Positions 16,022-26,130 are shown, counted from the stretch's first letter. The stretch: 64,000 bases of DNA from Archaeoglobaceae archaeon (GCA_027028145.1 JALVJV010000016.1:1-64000), one strand, 5' to 3'. Translations and numbers: made by a program. Notes: generated from the letters alone by a model not told the origin.

Positions 16022-17919
16022 ATGAACCTAATTGTTTCCAAATTCATCGGAGCCCTCGTTTCGATTCTGTAGGTCTTGTATATGCTCGAAGCCAAGTCTA
16101 TGCACTTGTTTTCATCTCCGTGGACGGTTATTATCTTTTCAGGTTTGGGGTTCAGATACCTCACGTAGTTCATAAGCTGTCTTCTGTCCGAATGACCGGA
16201 AAATCCGTCGACGGTTTCGACCCTCATGTTCACCTTCACTACCTCCCTCCTTCCGTCAGTCGGGAAGGGAACTTCCCTCCAACCCTTCTGAATTCTCCTA
16301 CCCAGAGTTCCCTCAGCCTGATAGCCTACGAATATTATCGTGTTCTTTTCATCCGGTGCAAGCGCTTTGAAGTATTCCATTACTGGTCCGCCGTTAAGCA
16401 TACCGGATGTAGCTAAGATTATCGAAGGAGAGGACTCATCTATGACCTCCTGCCTCTTGGATGGCGAATCCACCCTGACGAAGTTCTCGCTTATGAACGG
16501 GTTTATCCCGTGGTGGAATATCAGATCCCTCAAGTTCGCGTTCAGATACTCCGGATAGGCTGTATGAATTGCCGTAGCCTCGTATATCATGCCGTCCAAA
16601 TAAACGGGAACTTCTTCAAGCTTCTTATTCCTTATAGCCTCCTCAAGAACCAGCATAACCTCTTGGCTTCTACCCACTGCGAACGTAGGAATGAGAACCT
16701 TTCCTCCCTTCTTTATCGTCTCGTTCACTATCGCTATCAGCCTCTCCTCAGCCTCCTTCCTCGTAGGCTGGAAATCCTGACTTCCGCCGTATGTTGCCTC
16801 CATTATGAGAGCTTCGAGCCTCGGAAAGTGCGTTTCGGCTTTATCGAACAACCTCGTCCTCTCGAACTTGAAATCTCCGGTGAATGCCACGTTGTATAAT
16901 CCTTCGCCTATATGGAAGTGGGCTATTGCTGAACCGAGTATGTGACCGGCGTTGTAGAACGTTAGCCTTACATCCGGACTTATGTCCGTAACGACTCCGT
17001 AATCGAGCGTAATCGTATGCTTCAGAGCTTCTCTGATGTATTGGGAACTGTAGGGAACGACCGTTCCTTCCCTTTCCGCAACCTCGATGAAATCGATCTG
17101 AAGGAGAACCATCAGATCCCTCGTCGGCGGTGTTAGGTATATCGGTCCCTTGTATCCGTATTTGTAGAGCAGAGGAACGAGTCCGCAGTGATCTAGATGG
17201 GCGTGGGTAATCACCACCGCATCTATGCTGTCTAAGGGCTGGACTTCGGGAACGTATAAATACGGCGTCTGCTGGATGTTGCTGACATTCACACCGCATT
17301 CGATTAGGATCTTGCTTTCCGGAGTCTGAAGTAGGTAGCAACTCCTGCCGACTTCTCTCGAACCACCCAAGAACGTAACCCTGACCCACTTATCTTCGTG
17401 CAGAACAGTTCTGTGAATCCTTTCGCCTATCTTCTTCAGGATCTCCTTTCTCTCATCCCTGACGCTCATCAAATAGTTCCTTATGTTTTCGATCGTCTTC
17501 GATTTGATCGGTGGAGTTCTTACGACTCTGGGACTCCAGCCTACAGCCTTCATTATCTCTCTGAAAGTCGATCCGCCCTTTCCGATGACGACACCGGGCT
17601 TCTCTGCTTCTATAATCACCTCCCCGTTTTCCTCGTCGAAGTAGAAGTTCGTTATGTGCGCATCTTCCGGAACGATCTTCTTTATAATCTCTTTAGCCTC
17701 CTCCGGCGGCTTTAGACTCTTCGGATCCGGTCTAATGATTATTCGTTTTCTCAAGTCCTTAGCCAGCTTCTTTATAATGTCTATCTCAGCCAATTCCTGC
17801 GGATTCTTGACGTAAATAACTAAAAAAGGACCTTCAAATTCGACGTTCTTAATCTTTATGTTCGGCGGAAGAGATTTTACAACCTTCTCCTTGATCTCCT
17901 TCAGCTTATCTCCCGTCAT
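16018..17919 (-). CDS. fttA: transcription termination factor aCPSF1/FttA (beta-CASP ribonuclease)
   Basis: Archaeal homologue of eukaryotic CPSF73; known work shows it cuts nascent RNA at U-rich 3' ends and terminates transcription. It has 633 residues, normal. The N-terminal third holds KH-type RNA-binding domains ([13 protein letters not shown] near 110-122). The metallo-beta-lactamase core has [10 protein letters not shown] near 239 and an inserted beta-CASP domain, and a C-terminal SGHSDRRQL lies near 585. It overlaps psmB by four bases at its start and mobB by four at its end. Confidence 0.97.
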   Translation of the reverse strand: MTGDKLKEIKEKVVKSLPPNIKIKNVEFEGPFLVIYVKNPQELAEIDIIKKLAKDLRKRIIIRPDPKSLKPPEEAKEIIKKIVPEDAHITNFYFDEENGEVIIEAEKPGVVIGKGGSTFREIMKAVGWSPRVVRTPPIKSKTIENIRNYLMSVRDERKEILKKIGERIHRTVLHEDKWVRVTFLGGSREVGRSCYLLQTPESKILIECGVNVSNIQQTPYLYVPEVQPLDSIDAVVITHAHLDHCGLVPLLYKYGYKGPIYLTPPTRDLMVLLQIDFIEVAEREGTVVPYSSQYIREALKHTITLDYGVVTDISPDVRLTFYNAGHILGSAIAHFHIGEGLYNVAFTGDFKFERTRLFDKAETHFPRLEALIMEATYGGSQDFQPTRKEAEERLIAIVNETIKKGGKVLIPTFAVGRSQEVMLVLEEAIRNKKLEEVPVYLDGMIYEATAIHTAYPEYLNANLRDLIFHHGINPFISENFVRVDSPSKRQEVIDESSPSIILATSGMLNGGPVMEYFKALAPDEKNTIIFVGYQAEGTLGRRIQKGWREVPFPTDGRREVVKVNMRVETVDGFSGHSDRRQLMNYVRYLNPKPEKIITVHGDENKCIDLASSIYKTYRIETRAPMNLETIRFI

Positions 17920-18554
17920 CTTTTGCTGAACCTCTTGATTATCTCCTCTATCTCCTCCGGCTTCAGTTCTACATACTCATCTTCGGTTATCTTAACAACA
18001 TCCATACCGTCACCGGAAGCGGAATCCCTCTTCATCGCTGAGTAGATTGCCCTTACAGCAAGCTCTACCGCTTCATCCGTCGTGATCTTCGGAGTGTATC
18101 TGTCTTCGAGAACTCCGTAAGCTGTTAGGCTCCCAGAGCCAGTGGCTACGATGTCCTTCTCCTCTATCGCTCCACCTATCGGATCGATGGAGTATATGCT
18201 CGGCCCCCTTACATCTATTCCGCCGACGAGCAACTGGACGAGATACGGGAAGAATCTGTATGAGTTCAGTATGTTCGAAAGCAAAGTTGCTAAAGCCTTT
18301 ATAGTCGGCTTTTCCTCCTTTCGGATTTCGTAGAGCTTAGCCTCCACCGATATCAGCCTCGCCAAGAACTGAGCATCTCCCACCGCTCCGGCTGTGGTCA
18401 TGGCAACTCTGTCCGCTATTCGGTAGATCTTCTTAGCCCTTTTACTCGCTATGAAATTCCCCATCGTAGCCCTCTTTTCCGTTGCGAGGACCACTCCGTC
18501 CTTGCAAACTAAACCCACTGTCGTCGTTCCCTTATACACCATATCCTGCATCAT
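17916..18554 (-). CDS. psmB: proteasome beta subunit
   Basis: Catalytic subunit of the archaeal 20S proteasome. From the chosen start it has 212 residues with a nine-residue propeptide MMQDMVYKG; self-cleavage exposes the threonine nucleophile at [13 protein letters not shown]. Lys33-equivalent ATEKRATMG and the GSGSLTAYG region are present. A longer frame reaches 18665 but a GGTGA motif five bases before the codon at 18554 and a TATA-like element at 18608-18619 rule out the extension. A further in-frame Met at 18566 is possible. The gene heads the psmB-fttA-mobB operon. Confidence 0.96.
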   Translation of the reverse strand: MMQDMVYKGTTTVGLVCKDGVVLATEKRATMGNFIASKRAKKIYRIADRVAMTTAGAVGDAQFLARLISVEAKLYEIRKEEKPTIKALATLLSNILNSYRFFPYLVQLLVGGIDVRGPSIYSIDPIGGAIEEKDIVATGSGSLTAYGVLEDRYTPKITTDEAVELAVRAIYSAMKRDSASGDGMDVVKITEDEYVELKPEEIEEIIKRFSKR

Positions 18555-18605
18555 AGCGTTCACCATAAAAAAAGCCGTTATTGGCTTTAAAGCCATAGAC
18601 AGAAC

Positions 18606-18622
18606 AACTTTTAAAGATTTCG
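18606..18622 (-). promoter_or_regulatory. psmB-fttA-mobB promoter
   Basis: Read on the minus strand, CGAAATCTTTAAAAG gives a BRE (CGAAA) followed by a TATA box, about 50 bases before the chosen psmB start. It lies inside the longest open frame and so argues for the shorter protein. Confidence 0.6.
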
Positions 18623-18761
18623 ATTCACCCCGTTGAATTTTTAAATATCGCGAATAAACATACATATAAATTACATTTAGGAAATTGATATCTTTAAGCT
18701 TGCCCGCTCAACTTCAAATATAAAATAAAACGGGTTCTCTGTATGCCTTTAGCGGTTTCCG

Positions 18762-19946
18762 TTAGCCCTCAGCAAGCTCGGCGAACCACTTCTTGAGAAT
18801 CTCGAACTGCTGGTGGGTGTTTACGATGTTCGTTTCCATCGGGCTCTTGAAGAAGAACCCCATCTCCTTGACGACGCCGCTGATCCCCTTCTTCTTTGCG
18901 AAGAGTAGGAACCTCGCAATATCCAGTATCAGCGGAGCGGCAACTATGGCATCGATTCCGTCCCAGATGAAGTAGAACTTCATCTTCGTGCCCAAGAATC
19001 CCTCGAAGTGTATGAAGTCGAACGCCGTCTTGTTGTCGACTAAGCTCGGGAAGAACTGGATTTCCGTTATGCTGTATGGTGCGTATCCGAGCATCTTTTC
19101 GAGCACTCTATCCTTGCTTATAACCTTGCTCTCCTTGTTTTCTCTGTGGCTCAAAACCTTTCCGTCCAAATCTCCGAGGATATTGTAGCTCATCCAGCCC
19201 AATATTTTCAGGTTTCTGTATGCGAACATCGGAGCCAAAGTAGTCTTAACCAAAGTCTCTCCGGTCTTACCGTCGTTTCCGGCATGAGGCACCCCTTTCT
19301 TCTCGGCAAGCTCCTTCAACGCCGGAATGCTTGAACCCGGGCTTGGCGTGAAGTTTCCGTAAGGCAGTCCCAATTTAAGAGCTACGTATGCATAAAGCAT
19401 GCTCGCGCTCGCATATTCTTTCTTATCTTCATCGATCATAGTTTCAAATCCCTCCAAACTTCCGTGATACTCCTCGTTGTAGTTCGGCAGAGGCTCAGTT
19501 GATGCAACGTTTATTACGACAGTCTCATCGTCCGCGAAAGCTTTCATATCCTTCTCTATCCTCTCAACGATTTCCCTCAGCGTCAGTCCTTCATCCTCAA
19601 GCGTTTCCAGCTTGCCGAGCTCCTTTATTCCCTCTCCACAGTTCAAAGCTGTTCCCTTACAGGCTTTGATCTTCTTTAAATCATCGGCAACCGCGTCGAG
19701 TATCGGTCTGTCGAAATGGCGGTTCATCTCCCAATGCTCCAAAGCGGCATCGTAAGCCGTTGGTAGTGGCCTAATGTCGTGTCCGCCGAATTCAAACTTC
19801 AGAGGAACGTATTCCGAAAGCTTGCTGAAGCAAGGTAACTCTGAAACCAAGCCGGTCTTATCGATCAGCCCCTTCTCCAAGGCTTTCGCTCCGACCATCG
19901 CCGTCGTGGATACAATTCCATAAGCACCTATCAGCCATACCTTCAT
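18762..19946 (-). CDS. myo-inositol-1-phosphate synthase
   Basis: NAD-dependent isomerase converting glucose 6-phosphate to inositol 1-phosphate, precursor of archaeal inositol lipids and of the thermoprotectant di-myo-inositol phosphate. The 394-residue length matches the Archaeoglobus enzyme. The Rossmann loop is IGAYGIVSTTAMVGAKAL (residues 5-22), and the SPGSSIPALKEL and GNDGKTGETLVKTTL segments near residues 200 and 224 are family signatures. A perfect GGAGGTGA Shine-Dalgarno motif precedes the ATG. Confidence 0.96.
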   Translation of the reverse strand: MKVWLIGAYGIVSTTAMVGAKALEKGLIDKTGLVSELPCFSKLSEYVPLKFEFGGHDIRPLPTAYDAALEHWEMNRHFDRPILDAVADDLKKIKACKGTALNCGEGIKELGKLETLEDEGLTLREIVERIEKDMKAFADDETVVINVASTEPLPNYNEEYHGSLEGFETMIDEDKKEYASASMLYAYVALKLGLPYGNFTPSPGSSIPALKELAEKKGVPHAGNDGKTGETLVKTTLAPMFAYRNLKILGWMSYNILGDLDGKVLSHRENKESKVISKDRVLEKMLGYAPYSITEIQFFPSLVDNKTAFDFIHFEGFLGTKMKFYFIWDGIDAIVAAPLILDIARFLLFAKKKGISGVVKEMGFFFKSPMETNIVNTHQQFEILKKWFAELAEG

Positions 19947-20036
19947 TCAGAATCACCTCCCCGAATTTTTAATGGTGTAAAATTAGTAACAATGGAGTGG
20001 TAATTAGGAACACACTATCTTATGGGTATTTACGTA

Positions 20037-20054
20037 AAAGATTTAAAAATCTTT
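20037..20054 (-). terminator. inverted repeat after cysS
   Basis: AAAGATTT-AA-AAATCTTT is a perfect 8+8 inverted repeat 12 bases beyond the cysS stop codon. It is AT-rich and could be a weak 3' hairpin; archaeal termination depends more on U-tracts, so the call is tentative. Confidence 0.35.
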
Positions 20055-20065
20055 CTCAGAAAGCG

Positions 20066-21481
20066 TCATCTAACCGGCTTCCATCTCGTTCCTTTCGGCG
20101 TATCTATGAGCAGATAACCCATATCTCTGAATTTGTTCCTTATGGCATCCGCTTTTTCGAAATTTCTCTCCTTTCTCGCGATTTCTCTTTCTCTTATCAG
20201 TTCGGCTAACTCTCTCGATAGCGTAGGTATTCTACGATAGTTCTCGAATAAGCCGACGATCCAGCAGAGTTGCTTGAATCTATCGAAGCAGTATTCGAGT
20301 TCTTCCAAGCTCATGGTGCTGACGTTCTTGTTTATAAAACTTGAAAATTCGTGCAGAACCGCCAAAGCCTTCGGTGTATTCATGTCCTTCTCCATCGCAT
20401 CGATGAAGCTCTTGAAGAAGCTATCGACCGTAGCGCTACAATTGACGGATTCCCTATTTTCTTCGAAGGTTTTTAGATAAGCTATCTCCATATCCAGCAA
20501 CTCCAAAGAATTCCTGAGCGAGTTGTATGACTTCTTAGCCCTCTCCAAGGCTTTCTCGCTGTAATCGAGCGGACTTCTGTAGTGGGCTGAAATTAGGAAG
20601 TATCTCAAGACCTCTCCGTCGAATTTCCGTAGGACATCTCTGATTCTAACTATATTGCCCAAGCTCTTGCTCATCTTCTCCCCTCTAATCGTCACGAAGT
20701 CGTTGTGAATCCAGTAACGAACCGGTTCGACTCCGAATAAAGCGTAACTCTGCGCCCTCTCGTTTTCGTGATGCGGGAATATCAGATCCTTACCTCCGCC
20801 GTGGATGTCAAAGGGGACGCCCAAATACTTGGCTGACATCACCGAACATTCTATATGCCACCCCGGTCTGCCCAAGCCCCAAGGGGAATCGAAGACTGCT
20901 TTAGCCCTTATATCCTCCTCCTTCGCCGACTTCCAGAGTGCGAAATCCTTTACATCCTTTTTCCTCGGATCTGGCTCTATCCTGTGCCTGTTAAGCTCTT
21001 CCAAGCTGAATCCCGAAAGTTTTCCGTATGAGGGAAAAGAGGGAACGTGGAAGTAAACGTCCTTCCCGTTTTCCCCCTCAACCTCGTAGGCGTATCCCAT
21101 CTCTATCAGCTTTCGAACAGCATCTATTATGTCTTGTATGTGATCCGTGACTTTCGGATGGTAATCCGCTTTTCTTACGTTCAAAGCAGACATATCTTTG
21201 AAGTATTCATCGATGAACTTCTCGGCAATCTCCCTCTGCGTTTTTCCCTCCTCCACAGCTCTGCGGACTATCTTATCATCGACATCCGTGAAGTTCTGGA
21301 CGAAAACGACTTTATGTCCTTTAAACTCCAAGAACCTTCGAAGGGTATCGAAGAACACAGCCGTCCTTGCGTGTCCTATGTGGGAGTAGTCGTAAGCAGT
21401 AATCCCGCAGACGTAGATCTTAACCGTTTTATCGAGCTTCAGCTCTTCCTCCTTTTTCGTGAATGTATTGAACATTCTCAT
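20066..21481 (-). CDS. cysS: cysteinyl-tRNA synthetase
   Basis: Class I synthetase charging tRNA-Cys. It has 471 residues. YVCGITAYDYSHIGHART (residues 24-41) carries the zinc cysteine and the HIGH motif, WHIECSVMSAKYLG and HHENERAQSYALFG supply other zinc ligands, and GEKMSKSLGN is the KMSKS loop. Some related archaea use the SepRS/SepCysS route instead; this window shows the direct route is present. Confidence 0.97.
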   Translation of the reverse strand: MRMFNTFTKKEEELKLDKTVKIYVCGITAYDYSHIGHARTAVFFDTLRRFLEFKGHKVVFVQNFTDVDDKIVRRAVEEGKTQREIAEKFIDEYFKDMSALNVRKADYHPKVTDHIQDIIDAVRKLIEMGYAYEVEGENGKDVYFHVPSFPSYGKLSGFSLEELNRHRIEPDPRKKDVKDFALWKSAKEEDIRAKAVFDSPWGLGRPGWHIECSVMSAKYLGVPFDIHGGGKDLIFPHHENERAQSYALFGVEPVRYWIHNDFVTIRGEKMSKSLGNIVRIRDVLRKFDGEVLRYFLISAHYRSPLDYSEKALERAKKSYNSLRNSLELLDMEIAYLKTFEENRESVNCSATVDSFFKSFIDAMEKDMNTPKALAVLHEFSSFINKNVSTMSLEELEYCFDRFKQLCWIVGLFENYRRIPTLSRELAELIREREIARKERNFEKADAIRNKFRDMGYLLIDTPKGTRWKPVR

Positions 21482-21553
21482 CGTTGCGAGTTCGAACTCA
21501 GGTTAAACAACATTTTCGATAGATTAAAATAGCTTTAAACTTGCCTAAGTGCT

Positions 21554-22189
21554 ATGAAAAAGCTGGCTGGAGTCTTGATGATCGTAGCGACGATCCTTTT
21601 CATCGTCGGAATACACATTGCGATGAAACTTCCGCCATCTCCCGAGCCGACGCTCAGGAACAATTACAGAATAATATTCTTCCACCTTCCATCGGCGATA
21701 ACATCCTTCACGGCCTTCACGGTAACCATGATATCTTCGATAGTGTTTTTGAAGAAAAGGGACGTTAAATGGGACATAATAGCCTCATCTTCGGCAAAAG
21801 TGGGATTCTTCATGATCACCGCCGCTTTGATAAGCGGTTCGATTTGGGCTAAAGTCGCTTGGGGGTCATACTGGAACTGGGATCCGAGGGAAACGACGGT
21901 TCTAATTCTCTGGTTCGCATACGCCGCCTACTTCGCTTTGAGGGCTTCGATAGAGGATGTAGAAGAGAAGGCAAAGTTTTCGAGCATATTCGCAATATTC
22001 GCATACGTAACCGTTCCGCTGAGCTACATATCCACGAGGATATTCTTCTCCCTGCATCCTTCAACCGCCCAAATCGGACTTAAGATCGGAGTCCCGCTTT
22101 CGATGGTGATAGTTTCGTTTCTTCTGATGTATATCGCCTTCATGGTAGTAGATACAGCAATATCTAAGCTCGAACTGAAGATTCGCTGA
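21554..22189 (+). CDS. ccmC: cytochrome c maturation protein CcmC (heme-handling)
   Basis: Membrane protein that binds heme and passes it to CcmE. It has 211 residues with about six helices, the tryptophan-rich loop WGSYWNWDPRET (about residues 96-107), and flanking heme histidines in FFHLPSA (near 38) and FSLHPSTAQI (near 165). It is divergent from cysS and separated from ccmF and ccmE, which are on the other strand. Confidence 0.94.
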   Translation: MKKLAGVLMIVATILFIVGIHIAMKLPPSPEPTLRNNYRIIFFHLPSAITSFTAFTVTMISSIVFLKKRDVKWDIIASSSAKVGFFMITAALISGSIWAKVAWGSYWNWDPRETTVLILWFAYAAYFALRASIEDVEEKAKFSSIFAIFAYVTVPLSYISTRIFFSLHPSTAQIGLKIGVPLSMVIVSFLLMYIAFMVVDTAISKLELKIR

Positions 22190-22228
22190 TTTCGAAAATT
22201 TTTAAAATATCATTTCAGATCAAATTTT

Positions 22229-22592
22229 ATGTCTAAATTTAAGTTGGTTTTTGTTACTCTAATCATCGTAGTCCTATCAGGCTGTGTTACGTTTGATAGC
22301 TAAGATAAACAGCAGAGCGAATTGTTACGACGTATCGGTTGAATCGTCTAAGGTTGGATTTGCAAATGTTAGCGTTTGCGTTTTTTCTGGCGTTTCAGCC
22401 GTTCGGTGTTCTTCGGCGAGCTCGAGAAGAGCACCGATGTCAATAGATTTTTCATTTACGATCAAATCAAACGGAACTGTTTTGATCTATGCTACATGCA
22501 ACGATTTTAAGCCCGAAGATAGGGATTGGATTATGACGTTCAAAGTAAGATGGGAAAACGTTCTTCAAAACTACCTTCTAACGATCGCGTAA
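22229..22592 (+). pseudogene. small lipoprotein gene, frameshifted
   Basis: An ATG at 22229 encodes a lipoprotein signal MSKFKLVFVTLIIVVLSGC with lipobox LSGC, but the frame stops after 24 codons (TAA at about 22301). An overlapping plus-one frame continues as AKINSRANCYDVSVESSK and stays open to 22592. Dropping one base in gatagctaag would join them into about 120 residues. The BRE/TATA-like CGAAAATTTTTAAAAT at 22193-22208 fits a leaderless start at 22229, so the gene start is real. The function is unknown. The end overlaps the converging ccmF by 22 bases. Confidence 0.62.
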
Positions 22593-24337
22593 ACGCCACC
22601 GACTGTTAGCAGTATCATGCTTATCCAAACGAAGGCTATGAGGGGAACTATGTGAATTTCGAAGTAGAATCCGTGCATAAAGCTCGGCATTGCAACGTAG
22701 ATGTCTTTAAAGGGTGTTGAGACTATGTCCACAACGGAGACTATTTTGTCCGGACGCATTATCTTATACACGTAATCCATAGGATACAGGATGTATTCCC
22801 TACCACCATACTTCAGCCAGAGCTTTGCTACGATAACGAACTTGTCCGGCTCTTCTTTCATTCCGACGTCCAACAACTTGACTTCCAGCGAATTCAGCTT
22901 AGCCTGCTGTCCAATATCGAGCGTAACATGATAGTTCTCGCCGTAAACCCAAGCACCTATGGCACCTATAAGCAGACACATGACTCCGATGTGAGCAACG
23001 TAGCCGCCGAGCCTTCTCCCGCTGAGGTTTATATCAAAAACGTGTCCAACTATTGCAAAAGCGCATATACCAACGACGATGCTCAGGATTACAGCTTTGC
23101 TCAAAGCGAAAACGATCAACCCGGCGAGAAATCCCGAGACAAAGCTTACTTTCAGCCTATTCAACAGCTTTTCCTTACTTGCCATCCAACCCATCGACGC
23201 ACATACGCCGGAAAGAGCTATTATCACGGCCATCAACGGAAGTTCGATCGATTCGTAGTAACTCCTACTCACGGACACCGAGATTTGGGCTAAAGTTCCG
23301 AGCAAGACCGTGAAAGTCGAGATGAGCAGAAGTAGAATATTCAGAAACATCATATACTCCCTGCTGAAAGTCGGAATCTGATTTGAGATTAGGAAATCCC
23401 TCCTTTTCATCCATATTCCAAAAGCCAGCAAGGTCGAGGAGATTATCAGCAGAAGATATGCCTCTCCAACGGGATTCTCGGCGAAGGCGTGAACGGAGTT
23501 TATGATTCCGCTCCTCGTGATGAAAGTTGCGAGAATGACGAGGTCGAAGGATAACACGGTTAGCCAGAAGTTCATGTTTTTTAAGGACTTACGCCTTTCT
23601 TCCACGACTATTCCGTGTAAAAGGGCGGTTACGGTTAGCCAAGGCATGAGTGAAGCATTTTCAACCGGATCCCAGCCCCAGAATCCACCCCAACCCAAAA
23701 CCTTGTAAGACCACCACATTCCCAAGAAGATACCCAAAGTCAGAAATATCCAAGTCAATAGGAGCCATCTCCTCGCATCCCTTATCCAACTTTCCTTTCT
23801 GTAAACTCCGGAAAGGGCAATTGAGAACGGAATCGTCATGCTGGAATACGCTAAAAATACCACCGGCGGATGCAGAACCATCTCGATCGTTCTCAGCAAA
23901 GGATTGAGTCCGTAGCCGTTTGGGGGTGTGAAGTTCAATCGGACGAACGGATTCGAAATCGTCGCCAGAACGCAGACCAAGAACAAGAAAACCCAAGACG
24001 AAATAGCAAGGGCGAGGTTATCTCTTTTTGTGTAGTAAAATACCAGATTCATAACAGCCAAGAACGAAACCCAAAGCAAAAGCGATCCTTCCTTGCCAGC
24101 CCAAACGGCACTTATCAGGTATATCAAAGGCAGAGTGGTATCGGAATACTCGTAAACGTAGAGAACGTTAAAATCGTGAACGAGGAAGTAATAGATGAGA
24201 AGAAACAACGCAAGCAGGATCGTGAATGTATAGCCTACCAAAGCGTAGAAACCGATTTTCGATCTTTTAAGAAAACCGTAGATACTCAAAGCCGAAAGCA
24301 GAGCGGATATTATCAGCAGGATGTTGCCGATCTCCAT
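22571..24337 (-). CDS. ccmF: cytochrome c heme lyase CcmF
   Basis: Large polytopic membrane protein that attaches heme to apocytochromes. It has 588 residues from the chosen start and some 14 or more hydrophobic helices. The WWD domain WGGFWGWDPVENASLMPWL lies near residue 217, with flanking histidines in LHPPVVFLAY and in later loops. The start at 24337 is chosen because GGTGG lies five bases upstream; the frame opens seven codons earlier. It is downstream of the cytochrome b and c genes on the same strand. No CcmH or CcmG is visible. Confidence 0.94.
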   Translation of the reverse strand: MEIGNILLIISALLSALSIYGFLKRSKIGFYALVGYTFTILLALFLLIYYFLVHDFNVLYVYEYSDTTLPLIYLISAVWAGKEGSLLLWVSFLAVMNLVFYYTKRDNLALAISSWVFLFLVCVLATISNPFVRLNFTPPNGYGLNPLLRTIEMVLHPPVVFLAYSSMTIPFSIALSGVYRKESWIRDARRWLLLTWIFLTLGIFLGMWWSYKVLGWGGFWGWDPVENASLMPWLTVTALLHGIVVEERRKSLKNMNFWLTVLSFDLVILATFITRSGIINSVHAFAENPVGEAYLLLIISSTLLAFGIWMKRRDFLISNQIPTFSREYMMFLNILLLLISTFTVLLGTLAQISVSVSRSYYESIELPLMAVIIALSGVCASMGWMASKEKLLNRLKVSFVSGFLAGLIVFALSKAVILSIVVGICAFAIVGHVFDINLSGRRLGGYVAHIGVMCLLIGAIGAWVYGENYHVTLDIGQQAKLNSLEVKLLDVGMKEEPDKFVIVAKLWLKYGGREYILYPMDYVYKIMRPDKIVSVVDIVSTPFKDIYVAMPSFMHGFYFEIHIVPLIAFVWISMILLTVGGVYAIVRR

Positions 24338-24409
24338 GATTCCACCGTAAACAGCCATGTATATTTAATTAACCATTCGAATTTCGAAAAATATAAAAAA
24401 TAAGTTTAA

Positions 24410-25084
24410 TTACTTGCAGATCCTTTCCTTCCTCTTTCCGGTGATCATCGACGTTACCACTCCGAACACGAAACATGCGTAGGCGTGTATCAGCATTATC
24501 ATCAGGTAGATGAACATAACCAATCTGTGCACGGTTCTCAGTAGTTCCACTCCACTGCTCAATCCGAAGATCGGTGCATACTTGTCGGCTATCGCTATTA
24601 TCGGGTGGAAATACTGTGGCCAGTATAGGGGCAGTCCAGTCAGACCCATTATAAGCGTTAAGGCTATGTATGCCCACGGAACGGTAACTTCCGTCGGAAT
24701 TATCTTCTCCCTGTAATCACCGATCCTCGGATCGTAGCACCTCGGATCCTCGACGTGAGGCCCTATTCCGAGCCAAGCCTTAGTTTCGGCTATGAGGAAC
24801 TTTATGGAGTATGGAAATCTGTGGAAACCGAACCACTTCCATTCGTGTGTTATGAGCTGGAGGAACATGAGAACCCAAAAGAATGCAAAGACGAGTGCCG
24901 TGTATACGTGAATCTTCAGAGCGAGTTCGTAGTCACTCGGGAAGTTTATCCCCCATATTCCCCCCAACCTGAGCCCGGTGATACCGACTATCCATCCGGT
25001 TATAACTATGCCCCAGTGCGTTATTCTGTAAAGGAGATGCTGTCTGTGAACTTCTATATACTCTCCATTACCGTGCCCACTCAT
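24410..25084 (-). CDS. cytochrome b561-type membrane subunit
   Basis: A 224-residue protein with four or five membrane helices and paired histidines for two b hemes: HRQHLLYRITHWG near residues 13-25, KIHVYTALVF near 57, and TVHRLVMFIYLMIMLIHAYA near 190-209. It resembles the b-type subunits of formate dehydrogenase, hydrogenase and cytochrome c-type quinol dehydrogenases. It directly follows the 9-heme cytochrome gene, with only two bases between stop and start, so the two probably form one quinol-linked membrane complex. Confidence 0.88.
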   Translation of the reverse strand: MSGHGNGEYIEVHRQHLLYRITHWGIVITGWIVGITGLRLGGIWGINFPSDYELALKIHVYTALVFAFFWVLMFLQLITHEWKWFGFHRFPYSIKFLIAETKAWLGIGPHVEDPRCYDPRIGDYREKIIPTEVTVPWAYIALTLIMGLTGLPLYWPQYFHPIIAIADKYAPIFGLSSGVELLRTVHRLVMFIYLMIMLIHAYACFVFGVVTSMITGKRKERICK

Positions 25085-25086
25085 AA

Positions 25087-26112
25087 CTACTCACCTCCCA
25101 TCGTAATTCTTCTCTTAAGGTAATGCAGACATATACCGGCAAGAGTTGCTCCGATTATCAATGTTCCAAGCATGCCCGAGTCTATCCATATGTTCAGAAT
25201 CGGAACCTTGAATACAAGCTTCGAAGGCGGTTCCGCGAATTCAGTGCCTTTCGGTCCGACTATCCTACCGTTGAATCCTTCAAGGAAAACCTTGCTGGCG
25301 TTTGAAGAATGACAGTCGCTACAGTCTCTCGCCTTCGGAGATATTGTGTGAGGCATGACGATTCCCACTACCTTGGATACCTTTCCGTTGTAAACCACGC
25401 TCATGATATCGGCAGGATAAAGCTCACCGTTCGGAGCTCTCAGCACGTGGAATTCGCTTATGGACACCTTGTCTATCTTACCGCTCGGAATATGGCAGTT
25501 GTAGCATGTCTGATACCAAACCGCATGACAGGCGTAGCAGGAGACGATTCCCCTGTGCAATCTGTGCGGAAGTAGGTTGGGATCATACTGCTTCGGCTTT
25601 ATTCCGTTTATCACAACACTGCTGTTACCGTGGCAGTCCAGACATCTGACCTTCACGGCATAGTAAGCCATGGTGTAGTTGTGACCGTCACCGTGAATTT
25701 CGGTGCTGTTGTGACAATCCATGCATGTCATGTTATACGTGTAGTGCACATCCGGACTCGGTCCCTTTTTTATCTTATCAACGAGATATCCGATGTAGTT
25801 AACTCCTATGTTGTGCTTGTGACAATCGACGCATGTTGTCATGTTCGGTATCTCTCTGTGAATTGGATGGCACGTAGAACAGTTTTCGATGTGGCACTTA
25901 AGACACATCTTCGGAACTGGCATGTTGAAGTCCTTTCCAGCGCCTTGATTCCACCCTATTATTATTCCTTCGTTGGTATAGTGAAGAGATTTCGTGAAGT
26001 TTTGAGCTATTTTAGAGTGACATAGAGCACATCTTTGTATATCGCTGGCATTTGCTGGAATCAAAGCTATTATCAGTATAATCAGTGGAAACAAAATTTT
26101 TAGCTTGTTCAT
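25087..26112 (-). CDS. nine-heme membrane-anchored cytochrome c
   Basis: A 341-residue cytochrome with a signal peptide at the N-terminus and a C-terminal anchor helix (IDSGMLGTLIIGATLAGICL, about residues 307-326). Nine CxxCH sites are seen: CALCH, CLKCH, CSTCH, CVDCH, CMDCH, CLDCH, CYACH, CYNCH and CSDCH. Several extra histidines can serve as distal ligands. It is followed at once by the b-type cytochrome gene; together they suggest electron exchange between the quinone pool and an extracellular heme chain. It has its own TATA box (26131-26143). Confidence 0.93.
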   Translation of the reverse strand: MNKLKILFPLIILIIALIPANASDIQRCALCHSKIAQNFTKSLHYTNEGIIIGWNQGAGKDFNMPVPKMCLKCHIENCSTCHPIHREIPNMTTCVDCHKHNIGVNYIGYLVDKIKKGPSPDVHYTYNMTCMDCHNSTEIHGDGHNYTMAYYAVKVRCLDCHGNSSVVINGIKPKQYDPNLLPHRLHRGIVSCYACHAVWYQTCYNCHIPSGKIDKVSISEFHVLRAPNGELYPADIMSVVYNGKVSKVVGIVMPHTISPKARDCSDCHSSNASKVFLEGFNGRIVGPKGTEFAEPPSKLVFKVPILNIWIDSGMLGTLIIGATLAGICLHYLKRRITMGGE

Positions 26113-26130
26113 GGACTTCGCTATGTGAAT

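Noticed and set aside
17916-18665. Long form of the proteasome beta subunit with a 46-residue prepeptide
   Set aside because: The extension covers the likely TATA box; archaeal beta propeptides are short and a Shine-Dalgarno motif marks 18554.
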